Positions 29,701 through 44,700 of a stretch of 64,000 bases of DNA are shown here, in pieces. Position 1 is the stretch's first letter, and each line of letters begins with the position of its first letter. The translations under genes were made by a program, and so were the position numbers. The stretch is from the NCBI GenBank assembly GCA_963931925.1, contig OZ007574.1, positions 37,790,938 through 37,854,937 of the forward strand, written 5' to 3'. Below the pieces are notes generated by a model that saw only the letters and a list, made by a program, of their open reading frames with translations, ran no database searches and was not told the DNA's origin. This DNA comes from Onchidella celtica (lineage: Eukaryota > Mollusca > Gastropoda > Systellommatophora > Onchidiidae).

Positions 29701-32700
29701 GGACACTGATTTTCTAACATTAATATCTAATTCAACTTTTCAAAATATCGAATCCTGTCCTGGATTACTGATTTTCCTATATTCTGATGTATACGTTAAT
29801 GTCTTGTGTTCATACTGAGTGAAAGAAAAAAACATCTTTGACCACCCCTGAATTTCAAACTGGATAGTGTTGAGACATCCAGTCCTCACCCACAAAAGTT
29901 ACCGTAGGAAATGAGTTTAAAAATACCATGCCTAAAATTACACTTATTTTGAAATAAGTTCATTAAGAACTTGAGTTTAGTATATGTATACAGTCACCAC
30001 TGAGATTTTGAGATTTCTAGAGAATGAATTGATTAATATTTTACACTGCAAGCCTGAGATCTGATTTAATCCTGTGAATTTTAGAGTAGTACACTTCCAC
30101 TCCCACCTGATCAAATCTGCATTAGTACAAAAGCCAACCGATTTACCTGAAAATTGGAAGAGACTGTCACCTGTGGCTGGGGAAGGGGGCACCACATCAT
30201 TGTGAAAACAATTGCAAGCTTTTATATAAAGAAATATGAGAGGAATGAGGAGCCAGAAATAGTTTATGCCAACTCTTTGGGCCCGGAGTTGCCAGTCTTC
30301 CTGGGCTCCTGTATCTGGGCTTGTCAGAGGAAAACGAGTGAAAAACAAATATCTAGAAATTAAAAGATTGACACAGAAAGAATGCCGGAAAGCTCATAAT
30401 AATTATATCCATGAGATGATAAGTGATTCATCTGATAACAGTAAAAAACTTTGGAGATATGTGAAAAGTAAAAATAAAGAAAACTTAGGAGTAGCCGCAC
30501 TGAACGATGAGAGAGGGCACCCACAGCAAGATGCCCAAAAAAGAGCCAATATCTTAAATACTCAATTTTGTAAGGTCTTTTCCGACCCAGGGGGAGTCTT
30601 CTCGGGAGAGCTGAGTGATGCCAAACTGCCGGATATGGATGAAATATTTGTCACAGAAAATGGAGTACTGAAACATTTGGAAAACCTTAACGAAAATAAA
30701 GCTACAGGGCCTGATGGAATTCCCGCCAAATTACTGAAACTCTGTGCCAAGGAAATTGCCCCTGTTTACACTTTGTTATTTAGAGCTTCAATTGAACAAG
30801 GAAAAATACCGGAAGACTGGAAAAAAGCAAATGTAGTACCCATTTTTAAGAAAGGAAATAGAGCTAGTCCTGAAAATTATAGACCAGTCTCCCTGACATC
30901 AATATCTTGTAAACTTTTAGAGCATATCTTGCATACCAGCATCATGAAGCATCTCGAGAAACACTCGGTTTTGACACATGTACAGCAAGGTTTTAGAAGA
31001 CACAGGTCGTGTGAGTCCCAGCTGGTCACAACTTGCAATGATTTTGTTAATAACTTGAATAACAACAGGCAGACTGATACCATCTTATTAGATTTCAGTA
31101 AAGCCTTCGATAAAGTGCACCATGCTAGTCTCTTGTCTAAACTAAACCATTATGGAGTTAGAAACAGTACTTTGAAGTGGATTAAGTCTTTCTTAGAAAA
31201 TAGAACACAGATAGTCGTCGTTGATGGAAAGTCATCCAATCCTGCAGCTGTTCTCTCGGGAGTACCCCAGGGTACTGTAATGGGCCCCTTACTATTCCTA
31301 GTTTATATTAACGATATGCCAAGTAAGATCTCTCCAGGCACTAAATTACGACTGTTTGCTGATGATAGCCTCCTCTATAGAACAATAAACTCAAAAGAAG
31401 ATACGGAAATTTTACAGAAAGATCTAGACAGTCTACAAAAATGGGAGAGGGACTGGCGTATGGAATTCCACCCCAATAAAGGCCAAGTCCTGAGAATTTC
31501 AAATAAAAAACACAACATCACCTCAGACTACTTTATACACGACGAAAAATTGAGCGAAACACATGAGGTTAAATATTTGGGAGTTACATTGGACAGAAAA
31601 CTTACATGGAACCAACACATTAATAACACATGCAACAAAGCAAACGGTATACTAGCATTTCTAAAAAGGAACACCTCTAACTGCGATAGGAAAGTAAAAG
31701 AAAAATGCTATAACACCTTTGTGAGGCCCTCCCTAGAGTATGGCTGCAGTGTCTGGGACCCCCACTGTCGAATAAACATAGACCAACTGGAAAGGGTCCA
31801 GAGGAGAGCTGCCCGCTTTGTGACAAATGACTATACTAGAAGTAGTAGTGTAAATAAAATGATGAGAGACCTCGAGTGGACACCATTAGAAGAGAGGAGA
31901 GCAAAAAACAAAGTAAAAATATTTTATAAAGGCAGGGAAGGAAATATCCATATCCCACTGAACCACCTCACCATTAATACCAGAGGCAACAGAAGGAATA
32001 ATATAAAATATAACATCCCAAGCTCACGGGTTAACAGCCATCTTTATTCTTTTTACCCTAATGTCATCAGGATGTGGAACAACCTCCCGGCAGAAGTCCA
32101 AACACTATCGTCTGCAACGACTTTCGACAATGAATTTAAGAACATTATTATCCGTTGCAGCTACCATTGTAACTAAAGTGCGGGTTGTATTTCTGTGCAC
32201 AATCTGGAAACCAAGAGATATTTATACCAGAGTTATATATACAAAAGACTTTATACAACTAATATATTTTTAAATGGTCTTAACATCTATGTAAGGTTTT
32301 ACCCTGCTTTTAGCCTCAGAGGAGCGACGTTGAGTCGCATATACTATAGTGCAGTTGGGGAATCGTCTTATAGACGAACCAACTATAAAAGAAGAAGAAG
32401 AAGAAATTCTAGCTTCAAGCAAACTTGCTCCGAATCTCATCATTCAAGATTTCAAAAACAACGTAAAACGTCTATACTAAAGACTTCCAATAGTTTTGCG
32501 TGGATTTCTTTCCTGTCTGTTCAAAATTTTACACAGTTTGTTTAAGGCAGTGGTTCTCAACATGGGTGATATTGCCTCCAGGGGGCCATTTTGATTTCCA
32601 GGGGGGCAAAAACGAATCAAACGGGTGACAAGGAAGATGGGCAAAAACATGAGAATGATTTGGGACCAGCTACAGGGCAGCTATTGAATTGTTCAACAGC

Positions 32701-35700
32701 AAGTATAATAAATGGGTTTATGAACAGAAAAGACCAATTTTTTTTTTAGTGCCTTTGATCAAGAATGCTTTCTGTTTTGCAATGAATCATCAACATGCCT
32801 ATTGTCATTATTGAGGCTTTGAAAAACTGAACATCATAATTTGTATGTAGTCTGTCTTCTTGTGAAATGTATCTGTCAGGTTTGAGTAGGGATTTGGTGT
32901 GGGAAGAGGTGTTGACAGAAAAGTTGGAGCCTAAGGGGGCAATTGCCTGAAACACTTGAGAACCACTGGCTTAAGGTTACTGGTATCTTTCCTGCAACCC
33001 TGACATGTCAATACTTTGGTGTATGGAAATATAAGAAATATCCTGATAATGCAAGGCAACAAATCTAAATGTTTTATTCTGAAATGTCATGCTCTGACTA
33101 TCCAAACCTGAGACATGAAGAAAAAAACCAATAAAATACTTCATGCAAAAAAGATTTGGGTTAGATCCGTGTTTCTCGGTGGGGCATTGCAATATTTTGG
33201 TGAGGCATAGAATTTCAGAATAAAGGGAAATTTCATAAAAATCTTAATTTCATAGACTATTTTAACTTAACTGTATAGAGAAAATGTTGCTTATTTAAGT
33301 CATGTTAGTGATTTCAGATTAAAACACTGAACTTAATAGATGCACGTTATAATGTTTTCTTGGTCCAATTATGGTGGGGTGCATGTTTTTGTGTAAAACC
33401 GAGTGGGGTGTGGGACAAAAAAAGTTGAGAAACATTGGGTTAGATCTATCATTTAGGGTCATCCTGAAAAAAAAAAGGGTTTGAGTTTTCGAAGTCATCT
33501 GACTTAGATTTCCACTTGATTTTTTCCTTTGTCTGAGCTCTTATTCCCTGTACTGTTACCCTTATTGCATCAGTCTGTTCTGCATGCTCAATTGCTACGG
33601 TATACAGGGCAGAAAGCACTTTAAGTTCCTTGTGAACTAGTCATTTTCTCATACTCTTTTTGAACGAGTACGGAGAATCAACAAATGAACTTGCTTGGGT
33701 GTTTTTCGAAAAGTGCCCTGTGCTTGTGCTGATAAAAAAAATAATTTTTTTAAATGCTAAAACGGTGTCCTTTCAAAATACAATAACAAAGATACCTAAA
33801 ATGCACTGAACAACAGCAAAAATCCGAAAAGCAAGCGCACATGCTATTCCAAAAACATCTCTAAGCCATATCAACTCCTGCCATTTTCATCATCAAGCTC
33901 ACAATCTTTTCTGTCCACACTGTCTCCTTCATCATCCCATTTATCACTACCAAAAGCGCATCCAAAACTTAACCTTTATCTAGACTCTGCCATTAACTGT
34001 GAACCGCTCTTATGTGACATAACGATGAAAAATAAGCTTTTTTTTTTTTTTCAAATCTTCAGAATACAAGTACACCCAGAACAAACGAAAGTACACGATT
34101 CATGAGAATCTAACTAACATGCTCCCTCCAGAACTGTTGCACGACTGTGGTATGCAAAACTGCAGCATGGTATCGAGTACAGATATTTTTGTGGGTTTTC
34201 AAAACAACAGCTAAGTGACTATATTTTGATTTCTTTTTTTTTCTTTCAAATAATGCACCAATTAGAAAAGCTGTTGTTGTTTTTTTTCCAGTAACCTGAT
34301 TGAGGTCTTTGAAGGCTAAAGTCATGTTATTTTTTCCCCTTCATGTCTTTTTTTTCTGTAATATACTGTATGATTTCTCTGCTGTTGTTTTTTTTCTAAT
34401 ATGGTGGGTTTGCAACTTACAAACGTTTTCTTTTCTATGCCCCATTTTAGCATTATGATTTGGGTGAAATACGATAGGTTTTACTGGCTACTAAATACTC
34501 ATGTGATATGTTGTGAAGGGTTGTGCATAATTTGGTGAAATCTCTAGTGTTGTGATGAAAAAAATGTAATGTCAAAAAACCCTACCCCTTTTGGCCATGG
34601 TGAAGAATTTGCCAATGTGCGCAATCCATACCAATAGAAAAAAGGGAGTGCTAATGGTGGAAAGGGTCAAAACTAGCAAAGATTCAGGACTGGCTTGAGG
34701 CCTTTGTGTTAGGAGGATCACTGTCTAAGCATTTACACCTACGGCACTGGATGTAAATCACCATCTTATTAGGCTTATCACTACATGTATAAAAGCACGG
34801 ATTGGAGAGGCAAACAAAAATAATCTGTTGATACAGGATTTATGCATCTAGATCTACAAGTTACAAAATGCTTTTGTAAGTTATTTCACAAATGCATCTC
34901 ATTAGCGATATTTACAGAGTTAACAAAAATCATTACTTTCAAACTTGCTAGAAGAATTTATGCATGTCTCTACTGTGTTCCCCATCCCAAAGAGTTAAAT
35001 CTTGAAGGCAACTTTAGTATGAACTAAACACATTAACAGCAATATTAGTGATTCAAGTTCCCTTGATAAAATGATGTTATCATGTCATTAGTCAAAGCAA
35101 AGCAAACATTTAATGATTGAAGTCAGCATCAATCTAAGTGACAAACACAAAATTTGGAATGTTTTTTTCTACAGTGCACGTGTGACTAACAAAACCAAGC
35201 AAAAACCATGTGTGCTGAATGTATTAAAATGTAAATTTAAAAAAATCAAGCCACAAACCAGTTTTCATGCAATGTGCATCAAAAATGCACCTAAGTTGTT
35301 TCATCACTACAAACATCTACATTATTTTGTTCAGAAAATTATTCACATAGGAAAACAAAAAAACAAGCCCTGCAATAGCATATATAAATAGCTATTTATA
35401 ATTGTAAAGCTGAGGGAAAAGTGCACAGTGAGAGAAGCATAATATTAAATATACAGAAAGGGCAACTGACATAAAACAACTTTGGTTTCTTGGGCAAACT
35501 AGATTCTTCTGCCATCTGCGAAATAAAAGGGGGTAGCAAGTACGAAGCCAAGTATTAATATTTAATCATCAGATAAGAAAAAACAAAAAACACTAACCCA
35601 GCAAATGATAGTTAAGACTGCCTATCATCTATAACAAGAAATAAAAGGGGGCTGAAAAAAGGACCAGGCAGCAATTATCTTAAAGCCCTGCACGCACTGG

Positions 35701-38700
35701 CCCATTTTGATTGAGCGACTGGTTCGATGGTGATGTCCTGACACTGAGACCTCGCCCACCAGCCAATCGGTTTGATCTCTTTGAAACCCAATGTCATAAT
35801 GTCCCGATCCAATTATTTCGGCTGATCGAAATTGGCGCTTGCGTGCCAGGCCTATAATAAATAAAGCATGTTACCCAACTATTCCATGTTTTAAACAGTA
35901 AACAATGTAAGTTGTTAAGGATAGGAATTACTGCGACTCACAAAGAGCATTACGACAACACATAAATTCTATACCCAGCTTAAAAGTTTCATAACATGTG
36001 ATTCTCCCTCACATACAGCAAAATTAATATCCAGCAAGTTAAAACATTTATTTCAGTAGCCCATTTTTTGAAAAGCGCATTCTACTGCTAGAGCTACACT
36101 GTAGCAAATAACAACGCAAAAAAAGACGTGAGATTACTTTAAATTACTGCAAGTAAATATGTGAGCTGATAGTTCACAGATCAGTTGGTCTCTCATATTA
36201 CAAGCAGATATGAAATGCAAGGAAAGATGCTATTAAGGAAATGACACTGCCAAGAGGGTTCACAGCTAAAAGAGGGTGCTATATTTTTACTTTTTTTGTT
36301 CAGGTTGTGAAAGTCTGTGCTTTGAATTTGAGTTCGGAAAAAGCATGTCCACGCGATAACGGTCACATTGTGTAGGGAAAAGGCAAGACAATACACAGAA
36401 TATAACAGAACGATAGCACAAGAGGAGACCCTATCAGACGCGCCCACAAACCACCTGCTCTGTGCTTACAGAGATAGTATGCTCTCAAATGCAAAGTTTC
36501 TCAACGAAAAGTCGGATTAATATATTTCCCCAGCTGCTCCAAATGTAACGTGAATAAAAATCAACAAGAAACAACAACTTCAACATGTCCTGACTATATG
36601 CCTTACCTGTCTTCTCAAAAAACCAATGTATCTCTTAGTTATAACTGTCACAGTGTATTCGTTTGGTTTTTTTTTTTAATAAGGGGAAAAAATTGTAACT
36701 ACAAACACTCAATGGATTACAAATCACAAACATCAAAGATCTGAGTGCCAATATGACATGTAGCATATTCTCAAAGGATAACAACAAGGGTGAAAACTCA
36801 TCTATCTCAACTAGCCTACAAAATGTTCATATATATTATGCAAATACTTAAAAAGTTCTCTCATGTCAGAGTACATGGACAAGAGATCTACTGGAAAGGT
36901 TATTCAAAATGATGATGGCTTGAGGCCAATAACATAAAAATCAGAGTTTAGCTTCTCAAAACATACTGCTGGTCGGCTGTTGGAACCTCGTTAAAACTTA
37001 AAGTCAAAAGCTGTTGTTAGGGACTTCAGACTAATTCAGACTAAATTACAAAACAACAGGGACACTGTGGTCTAGAGATAAGGTGGTCACCTCTCATGCC
37101 GAAGGTACTGGGTTCAAATCCCGGTTGGTGCAGGCGTGTTGGAATTTTGGGATTTTTCTCGTATTATCCTGTCCCTGATCCTATGGGAACTGGGACTGAG
37201 CACCTAGTCTTCCCGGATAAGGACGAAAAATTCGGAGGGCCCATGTGCACTTTGCGTACGTTAAAGATACCTTGGCAGTTAGAAATCGAAAAGAGCAGGC
37301 TGAACAGGCCACTGCCCAGGCAAAATTAAACAGAATTCATCCCTACCACTTCCCCCCCCCCAAACCTCACCCACCGGCACTGCACTGTGGCGACAACATG
37401 CCTGCTCCAGTTGTAACTGGGCTGCTAAGACACATAGGCAAAATTTCCCAAAAATGGGATTAAAGAAGTATACAAAATATAAAAATACTGAGTTCGAGTT
37501 CATTGCTCAGCTATAGCTTTCTATGTAAAACAGTCCCCTACCAATGGCTTTTGAGTTTAGTTTTAACAAGGTTCCAACAGCACACCAAGAGTCTATTATC
37601 CACATGTCTAATTCCATACAACATTCAATTTTTATTAACTCATTCAGTGCCAATCATCCATTATATAGATGTGGGTGTCAGGGCTGTGGTGGTTGTAAAT
37701 AAATAGGCAATATCATTGTCTTGTTGCTCAGGTTCTGTTGGTCAAACTTTTCTTAGCTTCTCTATGAAACAGTAAAATATCATGAAAGTATTAGTCATTT
37801 TTCAATAGCACCCCAGAAAATTATACAGTATTCTGAGAATGCCTTGGCACAAAAGTGGAAATCCCCAGGGCACTGAATGAGCTAAGCATCATTCATAAAT
37901 TTCATCAGAAAAAAATACTGCACTTAACTCCTTCACTGCCACTAGAAGAAAATCTAAAAGGGGACAAGGTGGTCTAGAGGCAAGGTGCTCGCCTCTCATG
38001 CCAAGGGTCCCGGGTTCTAAACCCGGGCAGTGCAGGCATGTTGGAAATTGGATTTTTCTCATATTTTCAAGTCCCTGGTCCTATTGGGGGGTAGGATCGA
38101 GTACCTAGTCTTCTCGGATAAGGACGAAAAAATTCGGAGGGCCCGTGTGCACGTTGCGCACGTTAAAGATACCTTGGCAGTTGGAAATCGTAAAGAGCAG
38201 GCCGAAAGGCCGCTGCCCGGGCAAAATTGAAAATTGAAATTAACAGATTAAAATTTATCCATATCGCCCCCCCCCCCCCCCCCCCTCTCCCACCAGCAAC
38301 AACAAAATTTATTATTCATTATTAAATATATATTGTTATTAATAAATATTCAAATATTATTTGAGTTGTATGTTGTGTGAACTGATGTGAGTTGTTGTGA
38401 ACTGCTGTGAGTTGTGAACTGTTGTGAGTTGTGAACTGCGCCGAACAGGCTGCGTTACAATTTGCTCTGAGATAGAGAGAGAGAGTGAGCGAGACAGGGA
38501 GAGAGAAAGAAGCAGTGCAGTGTGTTGAGCGCTTCGCAGGCAGCTCCATTCTGCTCTGTGGTTGACATGTTGTTTCTGTAAAGCGCATAGAGCATTTTAA
38601 ATGGATATGCGCTATATAAATGCTATACATTATTATTATTATTATAAGGACAGTAAAAACAAGAACAGCGTTTTGTGGTTGATTCCAGTAACTCTTCAAT

Positions 38701-41700
38701 ACCTTGTTTTTTTAAGAGAGCAAGGTCAAGAAATTTATCATAGAGACTCTTCAAAGACTGCTCTTTCTGCTATTGGTATAATAATTACTTCCAAGTCTTG
38801 TCAAGATCACCATTGTGTAGGAGCTGACCTTTTCATAAACTCAGAGACTGAAAGGGCTGTGGGCAATAGAAATACAAATTTGACATGCAAATTTCGGGCA
38901 AAAAGATCTTTGTTTCTCAATGGTTTACTACGGCAGTTGGCCCTAGAAATGTTAGGCCACTGGGCCAGGATGTGAAGGTGTTAAATACCAAAAACTATCT
39001 CGCTAATTGTTTTTTGAACACAGAACACCAAGTTTTCATGACTCCACAGCAATAATCAAACACAACATCAACTATCAAGTACTGTCCATGCTATTAGATT
39101 TAAGTTCAACGACACACACTCACCTGTCTTCTCAATGCCATTTTGGCAGAGTACTCTTGTCTGGCCATCTGTAGTGTCACCCACTTTGGAACATCCGGGA
39201 TCAGCAATGCAACACTGGCTTTGATTGCAAACACCACATGCTGGGGAAACATTGTTCGCAATGGCATTGGCAAGGCAATTTTATATATCAGGGGTGGCCA
39301 AACTTGCCTAATGTAAGAGCCACACACGTTAAACTTCAGATTTTGGAGAGCCACAAGATATCAACAAAATTTACACACATATTTTCATTGTTACGTACAC
39401 ATTCTGTTACAAATGGTTTATATAAATATTAAGACATACGTGCATGCAACAATATTTACCCATGTGTGCAGTTTTTTAAACTTTTAATTTGTATTAATTT
39501 CAGTAATCACAAAGGACACATAATATGTACCAAATGTTTTCAAAAATAATAAAAAAAGCCCAGCCAACATATTTCCATGCGCCGCACATTGAAGGACAAA
39601 GAGCCGCATTTGGTCATCACATGTTATATATACTGAAGACAGCACACAAGCCTGCCCTGCAAAGGCAGAGTGATGTAACTGACAGCATGACCTTTTCCTT
39701 TTATGTCAAAGACTGATAGAAACTGAAACAGCAGTTCCTAGTGTGGCAAAACTCATAAATAAAAGCATCTATAATGTAGATTGGCTATGCCACATGTTTT
39801 TTGTGTTTTTCTCAAAACTATGATATGAGCACATATGTCGCTCAGTCTTTGAACAGCAGAAGTAACCAATACAGGCATGTAGAGGTATCTGAAGTTGGGG
39901 GACAGGCATTAATGCCTTGAGTTACCATAAAACGTCTTCACTTAATCAGATCAAGCAGTATAAAACTCATCATTGAGCCAAGATAATTTAAGGTAATTCA
40001 GGACAAAAAAAATCTTCAGAAAAATTATAAATGCCTTTGCACATGTACTGACATTAATATAGATTTTACAACTGTTAAAACAAGCATTTTGAATTGTCGA
40101 CAAAATCTACTTCTAATCGCCTTTTGCAAGTACACCTGTCATACGTCCAAATTTGACAATCTCAAGATTTTTGGATCAAATGAAGTGGAATACATATTAT
40201 GGGCCATGATATGTTCCTATGCACTCATTAAAGTATGGAAAACACTTCCTTATATACACGGGGTATCTTCAGCCCAAACATCTTATACCCACCCCCCCCC
40301 CCCCCACCCAAAAACAATTCAAAAGACCATAGTGATTCACTCTAAAAAATAATATACAAGGAAAACAACAACAACAAGCAAATTTACCTCAGCAGCCACA
40401 AACAGTAGCACCATATTGACCGGGGACAGGTTGGAAGGCAGAAGTTTTTGCACCTCTGGATCCATACCTATCAGGGCACAGTTGGTGATCACTGAAACAA
40501 GGCCCACAACCTCAAAGGCAGGCTATGTAAACAAAGAAATATACATCAAACAACGGGTGAAACTCATCACTTTGAAAGAGAGAGAGAGAGAGATTTTCAT
40601 TAGCTAAAGAAAGAAATGTTATGCCTTTTACTTAATTCAAAATTGTACTCTGCACTCCGAAGTGGGCTGAGAACACCACACTGACCTGTCTAGTAAACCC
40701 TTAACCACCGAGACAGCCAAATCTGCTTGAAATTCTTGTAAAGACCTGCCACGAGTAATTATTTTCTCCACTCTCTGCATAAAAACACTTGAATTCAATA
40801 TGATAAAAACAAGCCAAAACACATGTTCGTTTCTAAGGGTTTCTCAAACCTCTGCCTCCAAATTTTATTCATGTTCACACATTTCATACTGCTAAAATGA
40901 AACAATAATGTATAATTGATGACAATTCGTTATCCCATTCTGAAAAGATGTGATTCACAGAGAGGCAAGTGCCATCTTGTGTTGAAATTTGTAACTGTTT
41001 TTACCCAGCTTGCACAGTAATAATTATAAAAACTAAACAAGAAAGTTTTCCATTCTTAAAATGGTAGATATAAATGTATAATTTCTCAAGAGGTGCCTGA
41101 AAAAAATTGACAAAATATAAAACAGCACAGAAAATCTGTGGGGTCACAGCAAAGCTTGAGCAAAGCCAAAATGTGGCAAAACCAAAAAAGTTGTATGTAG
41201 CAAAGCCTCATGTGAGAAATAATATAAAAACAATACAATCAAACGCAAAGGAAGTTGTTTTTCCTTTTCCTTTGCATTTGTTGTAACGTTTCTGTATTAT
41301 TTCTTATGCAAGCTTTGCTACATACAACTTTTTCCTTTTGGCACAATTTGTCATTCAAAACATATACATCATGGTCCCTGATGCATCACTATATCGATGT
41401 AATCGAGTTGAAAGCATGAGAACAGTTGATAACATGAATGTTAAGTGTCAAAGGTACAGATCTCCTACCTGCCAAGCTCCAATATTACTGGCATATTCTG
41501 TGAAAGGCCGCTGGAACACTCTGCAGAACTTGAAGGAATCAGAACGAATTTCTATGAAGTTGTTGACCAACGCCCACAAGGCAGCAAGTGGGAAAGCAGA
41601 GGAGAACAGGTAGACATATCCAAACTGAATATACAGTTCCAAGTACTCATCGTTGGATCCCTGTGGCACAGAACACAAGTATATTTTCATTGAGCCATCC

Positions 41701-44700
41701 ATAAAATATGTATGCTCAATTTTAGCAATATGTGAGTGTGCATGAGAAAACCTACAAGTCGGCAGAACTGATTTTGAGAAAAACGGCTTTGAAGTGAAAA
41801 TATGGGTCCGACACAAACTTCCAACTTGGCTGTTGTTTAGGGGACCATGGCATGTTACAGGTAAACTGTAGATGAGCAGTGAACACTACTTACTATGATC
41901 TCTATAACGGCTTTGTAATTAGTCTACGGTCTCTTAACAAGATCCAAAAACTTCCGACTTGGCTGTTTCTAGGGGACTGTGGCATGTTACAGGGTAAACT
42001 GTAGATGAGCAGTGAATACTACTCAATATGATCTCTATAACGGCTTAGTTATTAGACTTCGGTCTCCTAACAACAATCACTCCAATATTACTTGATCTAT
42101 TTGTTATTGCAATCTATAGGATTAAATGCCGTTTTCTCAAAATCTTGGTTTAGGGGGGTCACTGACTTCAATTAATCAGAAATGTCTTGACATTTATTAT
42201 ATGTACAGAACTCAAAATGTCATGTTGCCGACTTATTGTGGGTTTTCTCATGCACACTCACATATTACAATAATGATCAGCTAATTTTCCAGGACAAATA
42301 TGTCTGAAAACAGAAATATGAAATCCTATGGAATGTGAAAAAGACTGAATCATCAAATTTAAAGAAAATAAAAACAACAAACAAAATGTTATCACAAACC
42401 TGAGATGTCATACGCCCAAACAAAAGCCACCAAAGCAAAATGATGCCTTCTCTGTTCTTAAGACAAATGAGTTCATTTGATCAAATCTGACCGAAAACCC
42501 CAAAAATTTCCTAGCAGCTGCTGAAGACAGAAATCAGTTAAAAGACAGAGAAATTTCCCAGCCAGCAAACTGTATTGATTGACTTCATATTTGCACTCAG
42601 GAATAATTTTGTTCTGACATACATCCGCCGGCTACAACACTGTGCAGGGGTTGGTTTCATGTAAATGTAGGCAATCTGCCCTGTCAACCCCCTTGGAAAC
42701 CCCATACAAATCTAAGTCAGATTGACATAGGAACACTGGCTGGGTTTCTGCCATCACATACAAGCCATTTGTCCATCAGGCCTTCCAAAGCTGCTTGTTT
42801 TTTGTACGTGTCATCCATATCAGAGGCCCTGCTGCTGCCCGTCTCCTTTGACATGGCAGCTGTTTCGGCTTTCTTGAGAGCTTTGTCGACTTGGTTCTGT
42901 CTACGTTGCATAAAGAAAAATGGGATCATGGCCTCTTGCACCTGTCCCACGATTTGTTGAGTGACCAGCAAAGTGCCCAAGAACTGAAAGGCAGAAATTT
43001 TGTATCTCATAATTCCATCAACTAGTTTCAATAGTGAAGAAAATCTCTCACTTCAGTTCTTAGGGAAATAAACAAATTCTATGATAGACTTATGTTATAA
43101 ACAATCATTTGCCCAAATTTGTTATTATTCAGATGTGGCCATAATTTCCAGGAAAGTTTCAACAATTTTATACATTATCTGACATTTTAATTAATTTTTA
43201 AAACATTGTATCCAACAATTTTTACCATCTCAGGTTCCCACTTTTTGTGTTTAACCTTATCCTCTGCCTCACAAAGCTTCCCTGGCATGTGATAGCTGAT
43301 ACAACTTCATGTATATTCTTTACCAGTACTTTAACCCTTTCGTGTTTAACCCGGCCAAACTGGCCGTTAAATATGGCCCACGATTTGTTCAACCCGGCCA
43401 AACCCAGCTTTGTCTATAACGCCGCCACGTGTTCAACCCGGCCGTATCCGGCCGGCCAGTGTACCCCCGTTTTGCATACAATTTTGAGAGGAAGAACAGT
43501 GCATGAATAGCTATAAATGGTGAATGATATCACCAGGTAATCTTCAGATGCCCACTGACCCAGTTTGAACCGTAAAGCGTAGGTTAGGCCTACGAGTAAT
43601 GTATTGTATTACACATGGTCATCCGACAGGCCTGTTCATCCCTGTAAGCCTACATCATGTATTGATCGGCACACGCTTGTAGTACATAGTACATGCATGT
43701 ACTAGCGTGGTGCCTTTGTATGGGTAGTGTTGTATGCTTGGATAACAAACGGGCTGGCATGCGATAGTGTGTAATAAGTGTATTGTCCGTCTGTCTCAGA
43801 GATAGTGTCATACATCCACGTTCAGCATTTCACATTCACAAAAACAACAAGCAGATTTCAGCATTCCGATGTAAATAGGTTTATCTTTTAGTTCATTCAT
43901 TTCTCAATAAGTATGCCAACTTTCATTATCATAGATGCGACATGGGGGCTATAATTTCCAATTTAGTAAAGGCACGCAGCAGCGGCGGCCATGGGGCTGA
44001 AAAATGTAAACAAATCAGGGCGGCCGCGTAGCCAGGAAGTCGGCCATTAGAGCGCTTCACAAGAGCCAGAATAGAAACACGAAAGGGTTAAACAGCCTTC
44101 TCGGGGTGGGCTCTATTGATTTGGATATTTTATCTAAGAGCTGCAGTAATTTACCACACTCTGAAACCCAAATTCTAAGAAGTAATCAGTAAATCTCTAC
44201 ACTTACTGTTTTCAAGAGGTCTCTGTCTTGCAGGTAGAATGCCACATAAAACAGGCAGATGAAACAGTTCACAAATTCAAACTGGGGGGAGACAAAACAA
44301 TAATAATTATTAATAACAACAAAAAAAATTACATAAATTTACTCAACCTGTAACAGTTCAGATAAATTGTTGGGAGTCATAACTATGACTTTAATTTTCA
44401 TAACAAAATCTGTCTTTTCATAGCATTCAATGCAGTCAAGCGATTCAAACTCAGAAACAATAACCAATACATCTTTTCATAGCATTCAATGAAATCAAAC
44501 AATGCAAACTCACTTCATATGTAATCTATCTTTTTACATCCTTCAATGGAGTCAACAATTCAAAATCACTTCATATGTAGAAAAAATGAAAGTAATATTA
44601 CTTTTTATTGATGTGACTTTGGAGTGTTATTACAGACTAGCCCTGAGGAATGAGATTTTATCAAGAGGTCCAAATCTTTTCACTCCTTCCATGTACAGGG

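Noticed and set aside
29641-29925. piggyBac-like MITE
   Set aside because: Only six or seven terminal bases agree next to TTAA, which is expected by chance in AT-rich DNA.
37059-37131. A true tRNA gene
   Set aside because: The tRNA-like region has mismatched stems, is repeated at 37960 and 47487 (-), and is followed by the same non-tRNA body, so it is a SINE head.
37925-38985. Large TTAA element enclosing SINE copy 2
   Set aside because: ttaactccttcac and gtgaaggtgttaa are suggestive, but the inverted match ends after about nine bases.
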